A DNA stretch of 64,000 nt from Cohnella panacarvi Gsoil 349 (GCF_000515335.1 NZ_KI911563.1:1563956-1627955); one strand, 5' to 3'. Shown: positions 53,412 through 62,682, counted from the stretch's first letter. The notes: generated by a model not told the origin, from the sequence alone. Translations and numbers: made by a program.

Positions 53412-54290
53412 TTACCCTTGTTTCTTCTTTACCGGAATCCAAATCTCGCTTCGGAATGTCGGCGACGACACGTCCTTGCTCTCGTTCCACAGCAGTTCCG
53501 GTCCTACGTCCTGCTCATAACCGGAAGTCGGGAACCATTCGGAGTAAATTCGCCCCCACACGTTTTGCAGTGTATCCGGAAAAGGTCCGACCGCCTCGAA
53601 TATTGCCCACGTGGCAGCTGCTACCTTAAGCTTTGCGAACCGTTCAGCAGCTTCAATGGTCGTCGCGACGCCAATATAATGATCGAGTTCCCCCTGTTCC
53701 TCCATCCTGCTTTCCGAGAAATTCGTCGAGGCGCTCAGCAGCCCCATCGGTTCTACGTTGGACAATTGCTTCAGCTCGGCGATCGTCTCTCCATCCAGAC
53801 TAGCCCACATGGCCGCGATAGCCGGATTGACCCCATTGAATACGATCGGTACTCTACGGCTGATGCCAACGACTTGAAAAGCGTCTTTCTCCATGATTCG
53901 ATACTTCATTTCGTTGCCTCCCTTAACGGTTAATTGGAAGGTCAGTGGCGGATAGGCTTTAAGCGAATGGCCGTAGCTGCGCGCGTCCGACGGCGTAATT
54001 CCGTGCAGGTTCTGAAATGCCCTTGTGAACGCATCCGGCGAGTTATACCCGTATTTCAACGCGACATCGATGACCTTAGCGCCTTGGTTTTGAATTTCGA
54101 ATGCGGCAAGCGTCAGCCTTCTTCTCCGCACGTACTCGGATAACGGAATGCCCGCTAGGAACGAAAACATTCTCGTAAAATGGTACTCCGAACAATAAGC
54201 TACCCTAGCCGCTTCATTCATGTCGATCTCGTCCGCTAGATGGTTCTCGATGTAAGCTAGCGCCTCATTCATGGCTTTCAGCGAATCCAT
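53412..54290 (-). CDS. AraC family regulator with GyrI-like effector domain
   Basis: 292 residues. Here the two helix-turn-helix motifs come first ([20 protein letters not shown] and [20 protein letters not shown]). They are followed at about 125 by a GyrI/Rob-type small-molecule-binding domain ([63 protein letters not shown]). This is the Rob/BltR-like plan, often linked to drug or stress response. It is a single gene; target unknown. Confidence 0.92.
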   Translation of the reverse strand: MDSLKAMNEALAYIENHLADEIDMNEAARVAYCSEYHFTRMFSFLAGIPLSEYVRRRRLTLAAFEIQNQGAKVIDVALKYGYNSPDAFTRAFQNLHGITPSDARSYGHSLKAYPPLTFQLTVKGGNEMKYRIMEKDAFQVVGISRRVPIVFNGVNPAIAAMWASLDGETIAELKQLSNVEPMGLLSASTNFSESRMEEQGELDHYIGVATTIEAAERFAKLKVAAATWAIFEAVGPFPDTLQNVWGRIYSEWFPTSGYEQDVGPELLWNESKDVSSPTFRSEIWIPVKKKQG

Positions 54291-54373
54291 TTACCCGACC
54301 TCCTTCATAAACAGATTAGCAGGATAAAGGGACGGCCATCCGATTATCCGTGCACCGTTCTGCAGGGTCTCAT

Positions 54374-54405
54374 ACAAAAAGATCATACCGGGGATGGTAT
54401 GATCT
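54374..54405 (-). terminator. Intrinsic terminator of the cyclase gene
   Basis: GATCATACC pairs exactly with GGTATGATC (9 bp), followed by TTTTTG in the leftward direction. Confidence 0.85.
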
Positions 54406-54422
54406 TCATACTGGCGATATAT

Positions 54423-55046
54423 TCAATCGGCGATCAAGAACGCACGAGCCGGAGCCGCGTCGATGCCCGTCATCTTGAGCGGAGCGATGACGAGATAGTA
54501 GTTGCCCGGATCCACGTGCTTGAGGCGCAACCCTTCAACGATAATTATATCGTTGCTCATCAGCGTACGATGCGTCGCATAATCCGGTTGGGCCCGCTCG
54601 ATTCCGAGCGCGTCCGTTGCGACGATGCCTACGCCGATGTCGGCCAAGTACTTCGCGCCGTCTTCCCGCAGGAACGGGAATTCCAGATCGAAGTCTTCGG
54701 TCAACGAGCTCGATGTCTTGAATAGTAGACGCTCTCCGCGTTGAATGGCGAACGGCAGCAGATCTTCCTTCGTGATCGATCCCTTCACGTGCGTCAGATC
54801 AAGCACGCGAGCCGGCCCTACGAGACGGTCAAGCGAGATCGTCTCGATCGTCGCGCCGCCTGCAATCATATGCAACGGAGCGTCGACGTGCGTGCCGGTG
54901 TGCACGTTCATCGTCAGCAGGCTTTCGTGCGGCTTGCCCTGATCGTGATTCTGCACGTTCGTGATGCTCGGCTTCTTCGCCTCGTAGTTCTTCCATACTT
55001 GCATGCCTTCTTCGATCGTCATGCTTATATCGATAATGCGGGGCAT
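54423..55046 (-). CDS. Cyclase family protein (kynurenine formamidase-like)
   Basis: 207 residues. The metal-binding signature HTGTHVDAPLH lies at about 46-56, after IDISMTIEEGMQVW. Family members include KynB, which hydrolyses N-formylkynurenine, and other hydrolases of unknown substrate. No tryptophan degradation gene lies nearby, so the substrate is open. ATG 55046 follows AAGGAGGAG by six bases; a longer ATG at 55070 contains that site. It lies 42 bases after zwf. Confidence 0.88.
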   Translation of the reverse strand: MPRIIDISMTIEEGMQVWKNYEAKKPSITNVQNHDQGKPHESLLTMNVHTGTHVDAPLHMIAGGATIETISLDRLVGPARVLDLTHVKGSITKEDLLPFAIQRGERLLFKTSSSLTEDFDLEFPFLREDGAKYLADIGVGIVATDALGIERAQPDYATHRTLMSNDIIIVEGLRLKHVDPGNYYLVIAPLKMTGIDAAPARAFLIAD

Positions 55047-55088
55047 TCGCTTCTCCTCCTTACAAGACATGCTGCTGCGCAGCCTTTC

Positions 55089-56648
55089 TTACTTGCTGTT
55101 CGAGATCCATATGACGTTGTCTTCGTCTTGACCGTTGACCGGCCACCAGTGGTGCCCGTTCGCGGCAAGCATACGCTCGACTTCGTCCGGCCCCCACGAT
55201 CCTGCGGAATAGAACTGCAGATCGCTTGGGTCTTCTTTCCACGCCGCAGCGATCGGGTCGACAAGCTTCCAAGCGGTCGCGAGTTCGTCCCAGCGGGTGA
55301 AATACGTGGAGTCGCCACGCGCGGCGTCGAAAATAAGACGCTCGTACGCTTCCGGCGTATTGATGCCGGTCAAGCAGCTTTGGCAATATTCCGTGGCAAT
55401 CGTCTGGATCGCCATTTCGTTGCCCGGTTTCTTGGCGTTCAGCTTAATATAAATGCCCTCCATCGGATTGACGCGTATAACGAGCAGGTTCGGTTGAACG
55501 TTCTGCTTACTCGCGAACAAGACGTTGTTAGGTACGTTTTTGAATTCGATGACGATCTCGGTCGATTTGACCGGGAGGCGTTTGCCCGTGCGCACGTAGA
55601 ACGGAACGCCAGCCCAGCGGAAATTGTCCACGTATAGCGTCGCGGAGAAGAACGTCTCCGTCACGGAAGCCGAATCGACGGAATCCTCGTCCCGGTAGCC
55701 TTTCAGCTCTTTGCCTTTGCTCGAACCCGGAGCGTATTGGCCGCGGATGACGCTGCCGACGACTTCGTCGCGAGTATTCATCTTGCGGATGGAGCGGAGG
55801 ACTTTAACCTTCTCGTCCCGGATATGCTCGGGATCAAGGCGGCTAGGCGGTTCCATGGCGACCATCGTTAGCATCTGGAGCAGATGGTTCTGCACCATGT
55901 CGCGAAGCGCGCCGGATTTATTGTAGTAAGCGCCGCGATCCTCTACGCCGACGGTCTCCGCGAGCGTAATCTGAACGTTGGCGATATGGTTCTTGTTCCA
56001 CAGCGGCTCGAAGAACGCATTCGCGAAACGAATGACTTCGATGTTCTGAACCATCTCTTTGCCGAGATAGTGGTCGATGCGGTATACTTCGTCCTCGCGG
56101 AATACTTCGCTAATTTCGGCGTTAAGCTTCTCCGCCGAAGGATAATCGTAACCGAAAGGCTTCTCGATCACGAGATGCTTCCATCCCTTCGACTCCAACA
56201 TCCCCCCGTCGCGCAGGCTGCGGGAGACGTGACCGAACAGCTCCGGCGCAAGCGCCAAATAGAAAAGACGATTACCCGGAATCGAATACTTGGCTTCCAA
56301 ATCTTCCGTGTGGGCTTTCAGCGTGCGGAACCCTTCCACGTTGTTAATGTCGAGCGATTGATAGGTAAAATGCTCGACGAAAGCGTTCCAAGAATCCGCA
56401 TCGCTCGGTTTATATCTGCAAAATTCCTTAATGGCTTCGTGAACGTCGTCGCGGAATTGATCGTTCGTGCGCGGACGACGGGCAAGGCCGACGATGGCGA
56501 ACCGTTCGCCTAGCTTGCCTTCGCGGTACAGGCTGTACAGAGCTGGGAATAGCTTCCGGCGAGCTAAATCTCCAGTCGCTCCGAAAATGAAATAGACCGC
56601 TTCATGGGCGGAGACAGTTTCAAGGTTGTTGTTTGTCATATTCCTCAT
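55089..56648 (-). CDS. zwf: Glucose-6-phosphate 1-dehydrogenase
   Basis: First enzyme of the oxidative pentose phosphate path: glucose-6-phosphate and NADP give 6-phosphogluconolactone and NADPH. About 519 residues. The coenzyme-binding motif is FIFGATGDLARRKLFPALY near 20-40, and the catalytic His is in RIDHYLGKEMVQN. The later EKPFGYDYPSA and ARGDSTYFTRWDEL are also typical. ATG 56648 or ATG 56639 is possible; neither has a strong ribosome-binding site. It is followed by the cyclase gene on the same strand. Confidence 0.96.
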   Translation of the reverse strand: MRNMTNNNLETVSAHEAVYFIFGATGDLARRKLFPALYSLYREGKLGERFAIVGLARRPRTNDQFRDDVHEAIKEFCRYKPSDADSWNAFVEHFTYQSLDINNVEGFRTLKAHTEDLEAKYSIPGNRLFYLALAPELFGHVSRSLRDGGMLESKGWKHLVIEKPFGYDYPSAEKLNAEISEVFREDEVYRIDHYLGKEMVQNIEVIRFANAFFEPLWNKNHIANVQITLAETVGVEDRGAYYNKSGALRDMVQNHLLQMLTMVAMEPPSRLDPEHIRDEKVKVLRSIRKMNTRDEVVGSVIRGQYAPGSSKGKELKGYRDEDSVDSASVTETFFSATLYVDNFRWAGVPFYVRTGKRLPVKSTEIVIEFKNVPNNVLFASKQNVQPNLLVIRVNPMEGIYIKLNAKKPGNEMAIQTIATEYCQSCLTGINTPEAYERLIFDAARGDSTYFTRWDELATAWKLVDPIAAAWKEDPSDLQFYSAGSWGPDEVERMLAANGHHWWPVNGQDEDNVIWISNSK

Positions 56649-56785
56649 CTTTCTTCTCTCACGGGATCTAAGGATAGGAGTAAACAAAGTATACTAAATT
56701 TAATGTATTGTAGCATAATTGCCGGAACAACGCTATATTTTTAACCTACTATTTCGACAATAGGCGATTGCACTCCCGTTATCGA

Positions 56786-57430
56786 TTATTCCGCCAGCCC
56801 GTTGCGATGGGCGTAGATTGCCGCCTGCGTGCGGTCCTCGACGCCGAGTTTGCCGAATAAATTCGTTAAGTGGTATTTGACCGTCTTAATGCCGATGAAC
56901 AAGTCGTCCGCGATTTCCTGATTAGACTTCCCTAGCGCGATCAACTTCAACACTTCCATTTCCCGATCCGTTAGATCTTCGTGCGGTTGCGCTTCGGCTT
57001 GCGCGGGACGGCGGAAACGGTTCATCATTTTGGACGCGACTTGGGATTCCAATACCGATTGGCCGCGCCCTGCCGCGCGGATCGCATCGGCGATCTCGGA
57101 AGCTCGCGACGTCTTCAGCAGATAACTGAACGCCCCGGCTTCGATAACCGGATACAGCTTCTCGTCGTCGAGGAAGCTTGTTAACACGATTACCCGGCAT
57201 TGCGGCAGCTCCTCCATCACCCGGCGCGTCGTTTCGATGCCGTCCATCGGCTCCATGACGAGATCCATAAGCACGACGTCCGGCTTATACTCCTTCGCCA
57301 AGCGCAGGCCTTCCATGCCGTTCCCCGCCTCGCCGACGACCTCAATGCCTTGCTCCGTTCCCAGGACCGCCGCCAAGCCGATCCGTACCATCTCATGATC
57401 GTCGACCAACAACACGCGAATGTCTGCCAT
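56786..57430 (-). CDS. liaR: LiaR-type response regulator
   Basis: 214 residues of the NarL family. The receiver has DD at 9-10, the phospho-Asp in DVVLMDLVMEPMDG near 54 and a Lys in LLKTSRA. The LuxR helix-turn-helix (LTDREMEVLKLIALGKSNQE, GIKTVKYHLTNLFGKLGV) is at 145-205. It lies six bases after liaS and closes the lia operon. In Bacillus LiaR turns on the operon when the cell envelope is damaged. Confidence 0.93.
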   Translation of the reverse strand: MADIRVLLVDDHEMVRIGLAAVLGTEQGIEVVGEAGNGMEGLRLAKEYKPDVVLMDLVMEPMDGIETTRRVMEELPQCRVIVLTSFLDDEKLYPVIEAGAFSYLLKTSRASEIADAIRAAGRGQSVLESQVASKMMNRFRRPAQAEAQPHEDLTDREMEVLKLIALGKSNQEIADDLFIGIKTVKYHLTNLFGKLGVEDRTQAAIYAHRNGLAE

Positions 57431-57436
57431 ATGTAC

Positions 57437-58480
57437 TTACCCGCCTTCCCCCATAATGGGTACCCTGATTTCGATACGCGTTCCCTTACCCGGCGCGCTG
57501 GCGATATTAAGAGAACCGCCGATTTCGTTCACCCGTTCTTCCATGCTTACCATTCCGTAAGAAGCATGCTTCTTCAGCATCGGATCGAAGCCGACTCCGT
57601 TATCCCGAATGCCCAGCCGCACGGAATCCCCGCGCCGCTGAAGCACGATATCCATTTTCGTGGCCTTCGCATGGCGCAGCGTATTGGAGAGCGCCTCTTG
57701 TACGATGCGGAAAAGGTGGTTCTCCATCCCTTTGTTCAGGTACAGTTCCTCTTCCATATCTAAGGAAATATCGATCGCGATCTTGGCGCGCATCTCGTCC
57801 ACAAGCTCCGGAATCGCTTCGACGAGCCGTTTGCCCTCCAGATGTACCGGACGCAAGTGCAGCAGTAACGCGCGCATTTCCGATTGGGCTGCCGCGGCCA
57901 TCTCTTCGATGAGTTGAACCTGGCGCTTGGCGCGTTCGAAGTCTTGATCCAGCGTACGTCCGACCGCCGTCGCGGTCATGGAAATCGCGAACAGCTGTTG
58001 ACTGACCGCGTCGTGCAGCTCGCGTGCAAGCCGTTGCCGTTCTTCCACGACGGCGCTCATTCTTGCCTTCGAAGCAAGCTCCGCGTTGTTCGTGGATAAA
58101 CGCTGCAAGGAAGTGACTTGTTCTTCCCACTTGCGTCCGAGCCTGACAAGCTGATCGCCGAGCCTTCCGATCTCGTCATGGCCGAGACTCGGGATAGGCA
58201 GGCTTGGATTCCCCTTCTCGAGCGACGACATCGCGTCGCCGAGAATATCGAGCCGATTGCGAATCGGGTAGCTGCGCAGAAAACCGAAAGCCGCGCCCGC
58301 CACGACGAGTACGCCGAACGCGTAAAGTCCGAATTTTAAAGTGTGCGACCAATGCCCGAACGGGGCCATGAATCCTTGAACCCATAACAAGTAGACGATT
58401 AAGATGCCGATTCCCAGCGAGAAAAGGACGGTCTCCCCGATTTGGCGCCAAACCATATTCACAGCTTTTCGCGTTTCCAT
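57437..58480 (-). CDS. liaS: LiaS-type sensor histidine kinase
   Basis: 347 residues. Two membrane helices (TVLFSLGIGILIVYLLWVQG, FGLYAFGVLVVAGAAFGFL) enclose a very short outside loop, the intramembrane-sensing plan of LiaS. HAMP follows, then HisKA_3 with ERQRLARELHDAVSQQLFAI (phospho-His) and an ATPase domain (RDNGVGFDP). GGAGGGTTGAAGG precedes the ATG. It lies between liaF and liaR; LiaF normally holds it inactive. Confidence 0.93.
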   Translation of the reverse strand: METRKAVNMVWRQIGETVLFSLGIGILIVYLLWVQGFMAPFGHWSHTLKFGLYAFGVLVVAGAAFGFLRSYPIRNRLDILGDAMSSLEKGNPSLPIPSLGHDEIGRLGDQLVRLGRKWEEQVTSLQRLSTNNAELASKARMSAVVEERQRLARELHDAVSQQLFAISMTATAVGRTLDQDFERAKRQVQLIEEMAAAAQSEMRALLLHLRPVHLEGKRLVEAIPELVDEMRAKIAIDISLDMEEELYLNKGMENHLFRIVQEALSNTLRHAKATKMDIVLQRRGDSVRLGIRDNGVGFDPMLKKHASYGMVSMEERVNEIGGSLNIASAPGKGTRIEIRVPIMGEGG

Positions 58481-58504
58481 CCTTCAACCCTCCCGATCGG
58501 CCCG

Positions 58505-59149
58505 TTATATCGTCCTTATTTTGATATCTCCTACGAGATAAAATAACTGAAGTTTCAATTGCGTCTCCCGATTATCGAAATCAGGCGATTTCCATGAGAA
58601 GCGATGGAACATGCCGCCTTCCTTGGTATCCTTGAACGAAATTTGTCCAAGCAGCACCGACGCTTCCACTTCGAGCCCGTAATCGTCGGGAACGATTACA
58701 TCCACGTTGCCGGCAATACCCTGGAGCACGATCGTAAGCTGTCTGTCCTCCGGCACCGCCAGCGTCATATCCATTCGCACCTCGCCGAACGCATGCCAGA
58801 AGCTCATGGAATGAAGCACCCACGATTGTTCGTTCCACCGCATGTTCAGGAACAACTGATGTTTGCTGACGTAAGTACCGACCGCAGGCGGCTTGGCCCG
58901 TAAATAATAGATGCCCAGCGAGATTAGAACGACGAGCGCGAACAGCGCGAACTGGTTCACGATCAGCACGAGTATACAGATCGCGATAATGACGAAAGAA
59001 AGCCTTGATCGATCCCAACGGTAACGGTCCATGGCGATGAGTATCAAGACGACCGCGTTAACCGTCGCGTAACCCGCTATGGCGCCAAGCGCAAGATACA
59101 TACCGGCTGCAATAATCAACATCGCGTTCCTGGACATAGGCATTCTCAT
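58505..59149 (-). CDS. liaF: LiaF-type membrane inhibitor
   Basis: 214 residues. The N-terminal half has four hydrophobic helices. The C-terminal half is the beta-rich LiaF domain (VRMDMTLAVPEDRQLTIVLQ, GIAGNVDVIVPDDYGLEVEA, GQISFKDTKEGG). GGAGGTG lies nine bases before the ATG. In Bacillus it keeps LiaS off until the envelope is stressed. It is separated from the upstream pspA gene by a palindrome at 59196-59220. Confidence 0.92.
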   Translation of the reverse strand: MRMPMSRNAMLIIAAGMYLALGAIAGYATVNAVVLILIAMDRYRWDRSRLSFVIIAICILVLIVNQFALFALVVLISLGIYYLRAKPPAVGTYVSKHQLFLNMRWNEQSWVLHSMSFWHAFGEVRMDMTLAVPEDRQLTIVLQGIAGNVDVIVPDDYGLEVEASVLLGQISFKDTKEGGMFHRFSWKSPDFDNRETQLKLQLFYLVGDIKIRTI

Positions 59150-59195
59150 ATCGGGTTACACCTCCTTGGGAATCTCGCCTTATTTCGTAGCGAAA

Positions 59196-59220
59196 GCCAT
59201 AACGGAAATTCCGTTATGGC
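59196..59220. repeat. Perfect 12-bp palindrome between pspA and liaF
   Basis: GCCATAACGGAA, one central base, TTCCGTTATGGC. No T-run follows, so it is more likely an operator or an mRNA processing hairpin than a terminator. Confidence 0.8.
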
Positions 59221-59290
59221 ATGAGTGATCGACAGCATACTTTGACATCATAGCATAACTTGGCAACGCCGAGAATGCTTGACTATTCGA

Positions 59291-59965
59291 CTATTCGTTC
59301 GTTCCAATCCGGTTTTTCAGCTCTTGCAGCTCTTGTTCGACGCGGAAGCTTTTGTCCGGATCGAGATGCGTCGGCGTTCCTGCGTACGGAGAGTTTGGAA
59401 TGCGGGCAACCTCGGCTTCCGCCTCCATCTGCATGATTTTCTCCTCCATCCGGTGGAAGCCGCGGGTCGCGTTGCCGCTCTCGATCGTGTGGAGCGAGCT
59501 GACTTGCGCCATTTGCTTGCGCGCTTTGGCCATTTGGGCACGGGCCGCCAGTTCGTTGCGCTTGTTGCGCAGCTTGTAGTATTCCTCTTTCATTTCGTGC
59601 AGTTGCGCGGTCAATTCGGATACTTGTGCGTAAGCTTGGCCGTGCAAGTTCGTCAATTCCTCCGCCTGGCGGGCGAATTGCACTTTATCCTCCAACAGCT
59701 TGCGAGCCAAACCTTCGTTTCCGTTCCGCAGCGCAAGCTCCGCCTGCCCTTCACGTTCCGCAGTGAGACGAATCGATTCGTCCAAGCGATGCTTCATCCG
59801 GCGTTCGGCCGCCATTTGCTTGGCCACGGTCACCTCTGCGTCATGAATTTCTTTCTCCATTTCGCGAATGTACTGGTTGATCATGACGATCGGATCCTCA
59901 AGTTTGTCCAGCCAATCATGCATCGAAGCTTTCGTCAAATCCTTCATTCTTTGAAATACGCCCAT
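59291..59965 (-). CDS. PspA/IM30 family protein (LiaH-like), copy 2
   Basis: 224 residues, almost entirely coiled coil (residues 30-190). The N-terminus [20 protein letters not shown] is an amphipathic helix like that which binds membranes in PspA, and [20 protein letters not shown] is the most conserved part of the family. It would oligomerise on damaged membrane. It directly follows the PspC gene and precedes liaF. Confidence 0.93.
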   Translation of the reverse strand: MGVFQRMKDLTKASMHDWLDKLEDPIVMINQYIREMEKEIHDAEVTVAKQMAAERRMKHRLDESIRLTAEREGQAELALRNGNEGLARKLLEDKVQFARQAEELTNLHGQAYAQVSELTAQLHEMKEEYYKLRNKRNELAARAQMAKARKQMAQVSSLHTIESGNATRGFHRMEEKIMQMEAEAEVARIPNSPYAGTPTHLDPDKSFRVEQELQELKNRIGTNE

Positions 59966-59967
59966 CG

Positions 59968-60474
59968 TTATTCTCCTTTCGATTCCCTCTCGATTTTGTT
60001 GAGTTTCGCTTTAAGTTCTTCGATTTCCTTACGGAGCGCCTTCGTCTCCATCTCCTCCATCATCTTGTCGATTTCCTGCGCCGGTCTCGATGCGGGAGTT
60101 GCTTGTGCCGTATATACAGGCGGCTTCCCGTAATCCGGGGCCGGCGGACGAGGAGGCTGCGGAGGTTGAGGCGGTTGAGGTGCATGACTCCACGAGGGGC
60201 CATGGTTCGACCAGCTCTGCGAGCCATATTGAGGCTGCTCGCGTCCGCCCCAGCCGTACGGCGGAGGCGTCGATCCGTATCCTCCGTGAATCGGTTCGCG
60301 CGGAATGACGAACCCGGCGATAATGTACACCAGAATGACGGAACCTGCCGAGAACACGGCTACGATAATGAGCAATACGCGGAGCAAGGTCGTGTCTATG
60401 CCGAAATACTCTCCTAACCCGCCGCAAATGCCGAATATCTTCTTGTCTCGCGTTGAACGGTAAAGCTTACGCAT
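59968..60474 (-). CDS. PspC-domain membrane protein with Pro-rich tail
   Basis: 168 residues. The PspC domain is [20 protein letters not shown] followed by [20 protein letters not shown] and one membrane helix ([13 protein letters not shown]). A Pro/Gly/Tyr/Gln-rich linker ([28 protein letters not shown]) leads to a short coiled coil. In other bacteria PspC recruits or controls PspA. It overlaps the upstream pspA copy by eight bases and lies two bases before the next pspA copy. Confidence 0.93.
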   Translation of the reverse strand: MRKLYRSTRDKKIFGICGGLGEYFGIDTTLLRVLLIIVAVFSAGSVILVYIIAGFVIPREPIHGGYGSTPPPYGWGGREQPQYGSQSWSNHGPSWSHAPQPPQPPQPPRPPAPDYGKPPVYTAQATPASRPAQEIDKMMEEMETKALRKEIEELKAKLNKIERESKGE

Positions 60475-61141
60475 CGGTTACTCCTCCCTGCTGCAGTCTT
60501 CGCTTCATCGCGTCAAGCTCTTGCTCGATCGAATGTTCCGCGAAGGAATCAGCATACGCGGTTTCATGTCCCGCTCTCCGCAACTCGCGAAGGCTGCGGG
60601 CTTCCAATTCAATATCGGTCAGACGATCGTCGATCGTGCGGAACATTCTCGCGGTATCCGGACCGCCCGAGCCGAATTTGGAATTCAAGCGCTGCTGCAG
60701 CCGCAGCGATTCCATCTTGGCGACATAGAATTGACGCCGGTCGTATACGGTCCGATACTCCGAGCGAAGCTCTAGAAGCAGCCTCTCCAGCTCCGCAAGA
60801 TCTTGCTTGCTCTGTTCGTACAGCTTGCCGTAATTGTCCGCTTGCGTCTCGTGCATGACTTTCTCCTGCAGCGCCAGCCTCGCAAGCTCCTCTTCGCCGG
60901 CTTTCAGCGCGGTCACCGCTTGCTGCTCTCTCTTCGCTACCCATTGCTGCGCGTCTTTCCATTGTCTATAAAGGTGCTCGGTGTGAACCGCGTACTGACG
61001 CTGCAAACCTTCGCTTTGAACGATCTCTTGGTGCGTCGACCACAGGAATTGATCGATTACGCTTACCGGATCCTCAGACTGGCTGAGCCGTTCGTTCATA
61101 TTCGCCGCCGTGAGATCCCTAACCCTTCTCATAACGCTCAT
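60467..61141 (-). CDS. PspA/IM30 family protein, copy 1
   Basis: 224 residues of coiled coil with the same length as copy 2 but well diverged. The N-terminus is MSVMRRVRDLTAANMNERLS, followed by SEDPVSVIDQFLWSTHQEI. The two copies probably differ in role or mix in one assembly. It lies 15 bases after the small membrane protein gene and overlaps PspC by eight bases. Confidence 0.92.
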   Translation of the reverse strand: MSVMRRVRDLTAANMNERLSQSEDPVSVIDQFLWSTHQEIVQSEGLQRQYAVHTEHLYRQWKDAQQWVAKREQQAVTALKAGEEELARLALQEKVMHETQADNYGKLYEQSKQDLAELERLLLELRSEYRTVYDRRQFYVAKMESLRLQQRLNSKFGSGGPDTARMFRTIDDRLTDIELEARSLRELRRAGHETAYADSFAEHSIEQELDAMKRRLQQGGVTDA

Positions 61142-61156
61142 TAACTTTTAACCCCC

Positions 61157-61447
61157 CTATGCTCTAGAGTTTCTACGCAGCATCGATACGCCGAACATAA
61201 CCAGCGCGATCGCGGCTACCCAGACGAACAGGTGGGATAGTTTACCGAGCAGCATGATTACGCCGATTACCCCAAGTACGCCCCCAAGAAGCCGATTGCC
61301 GTTGTTCCAAGCCATGACGCCTAGCAGAATGATAAGAATCGGGATCAGTAGCCCCAAGAAAAATCCTAGTCCGATGCCCAACTTGCCGAGAATGATGAGA
61401 CCGCCGAATCCGATAAGCAGGATCGCAAGTCCGTTTCCGCTTCGCAT
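61157..61447 (-). CDS. LiaI-like small membrane protein
   Basis: 96 residues with three or four hydrophobic helices rich in Gly, Ile and Leu (GLAILLIGFGGLIILGKLGI, LIPILIILLGVMAW, VLGVIGVIMLLGKL). It resembles LiaI/DUF5668 proteins and heads the envelope-stress operon; LiaI anchors the PspA-like LiaH in Bacillus. ATG 61447 has GAGGTG nine bases upstream; an in-frame GTG at 61459 overlaps this site. Confidence 0.8.
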   Translation of the reverse strand: MRSGNGLAILLIGFGGLIILGKLGIGLGFFLGLLIPILIILLGVMAWNNGNRLLGGVLGVIGVIMLLGKLSHLFVWVAAIALVMFGVSMLRRNSRA

Positions 61448-61626
61448 CTTTCGCTTCACCTCATTTCGTTTGCTTTATGAACTCATTGTAAACCCCGGCG
61501 CGATTTCGCATAACGGACCCGCGTATGTTTTTGACCCTGGACTGTAGTCGAGTACGTATACCGCCTTAAGGCTTTACCCTATACGACCTAAGGTTAAGCG
61601 CCCGGGGCAACAAGGCCGTATAGAAC

Positions 61627-61656
61627 GATAAAAACCCCCACGGCCGTGGAGGTTTC
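61627..61656 (-). terminator. Intrinsic terminator of the MEKHLA gene
   Basis: AACCTCCACGG pairs with CCGTGGGGGTT, followed by TTTATC in the leftward direction. Confidence 0.75.
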
Positions 61657-61666
61657 CTCTAAACTC

Positions 61667-61688
61667 TCGATATCCCGTTCGCTCAGGA
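61667..61688 (+). repeat. Single forward copy of the dispersed repeat
   Basis: TCGATATCCCGTTCGCTCAG, a one-base variant of the consensus, directly after the terminator and just before the MEKHLA stop. Confidence 0.85.
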
Positions 61689-61692
61689 ATCC

Positions 61693-62157
61693 TTAGACGT
61701 ATCGCCATTGATCGAAAACGGCTGCCTGCCCTTGATAGTTGCCATACTCGTCGACAAGGTTCCATAATAGAACGTCGATGATTTCGAATCGTCGTCCGCT
61801 CTTCGCGACGCGTATCCCACGAATTCCTTCAGAGTAGCCTTGACGTTTGGCGTCCGCAAGCAGCTTATCCCGTACGGATCGTTCCATCGGTTCAGCCGTT
61901 AACCTCGAAGGCATCGATGTGAACGTATCCCAATCCATCTCCCATAAGCTTAATGCCCGTGCGTTACCGAAGTTCAACTGCGGATCAGATTCGGCCCCGT
62001 GCGCGAGCAACACGAATGGAGCGTTATAAATCGCTTCGGCCGCCGTATGTACGTTCGAATCATATTCCATCAACCTTTTCCCTGTATATCGGGCATAGCT
62101 TTCGAACATCAATCGAGCTCGCAGTTCCGAATCCTCATTCATATAAGGACGATGCAT
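61693..62157 (-). CDS. MEKHLA domain protein
   Basis: 154 residues. This PAS-like domain is marked by YNAPFVLLAHGAESDPQLNF, ARALSLWEMDWDTFTSMPSR and LTAEPMERSVRDKLL. MEKHLA domains are found in plant HD-ZIP III factors and as stand-alone bacterial proteins; the role in bacteria is unknown. ATG 62157 follows GAGGGGAGC; a longer frame would run through a terminator and a tRNA gene. It is downstream of the tRNA cluster terminator. Confidence 0.87.
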   Translation of the reverse strand: MHRPYMNEDSELRARLMFESYARYTGKRLMEYDSNVHTAAEAIYNAPFVLLAHGAESDPQLNFGNARALSLWEMDWDTFTSMPSRLTAEPMERSVRDKLLADAKRQGYSEGIRGIRVAKSGRRFEIIDVLLWNLVDEYGNYQGQAAVFDQWRYV

Positions 62158-62188
62158 TCTATTCGCTCCCCTCGTCGATTCGAAATAC

Positions 62189-62221
62189 AAAAAAAGCTTC
62201 AGGATCCGTGATCCTAAAGCT
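62189..62221 (-). terminator. Intrinsic terminator of the rRNA-tRNA operon
   Basis: AGCTTTAGGATC pairs with GATCCTGAAGCT, followed by TTTTTT in the leftward direction. It lies 16 bases past the last tRNA. Confidence 0.88.
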
Positions 62222-62237
62222 GTTCTCATTCCATGTA

Positions 62238-62323
<86 letters not shown>

Positions 62324-62333
62324 TTATTGTAAG

Positions 62334-62410
62334 TGGCGCGCCCTAAGAGATTCGAACTCCTGGCCTTTAGATTCGTAGTCTAACGCTCTATCCAGCTGAG
62401 CTAAGGGCGC
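62334..62410 (-). tRNA. tRNA-Arg (ACG)
   Basis: Acceptor GCGCCCT pairs with AGGGCGC; anticodon loop CTACGAA; CCA encoded. Confidence 0.96.
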
Positions 62411-62424
62411 GTATATTCAGTTAT

Positions 62425-62498
62425 TGGAGGCGCCACCCAGACTCGAACTGGGGGTAAAGCTTTTGCAGAGCTCTGCCTTACCACTTGGCTATGGCGCC
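62425..62498 (-). tRNA. tRNA-Cys (GCA)
   Basis: 5' end GGCGCCATAGCC; anticodon loop CTGCAAA; CCA encoded. Confidence 0.96.
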
Positions 62499-62510
62499 GG
62501 AAAAACATAA

Positions 62511-62585
62511 TGGAGCGGAAAACGGGATTCGAACCCGCGACCTTCTCGTTGGCAACGAGATGCTCTACCACTGAGCTATTTCCGC
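62511..62585 (-). tRNA. tRNA-Gly (GCC)
   Basis: 5' end GCGGAAATAGCTC; anticodon loop TTGCCAA; CCA encoded. Confidence 0.96.
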
Positions 62586-62591
62586 GTAAAA

Positions 62592-62665
62592 TGGCAGGGG
62601 ATCTAGGATTCGAACCTAGGATGACGGAGTCAAAGTCCGTTGCCTTACCGCTTGGCTAAACCCCT
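62592..62665 (-). tRNA. tRNA-Gln (TTG)
   Basis: 5' end AGGGGTTTAGCC; anticodon loop CTTTGAC; CCA encoded. Acceptor pair 6 appears to be a T-T mismatch. Confidence 0.95.
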
Positions 62666-62682
62666 ATGCTGAATGTGAGAAA

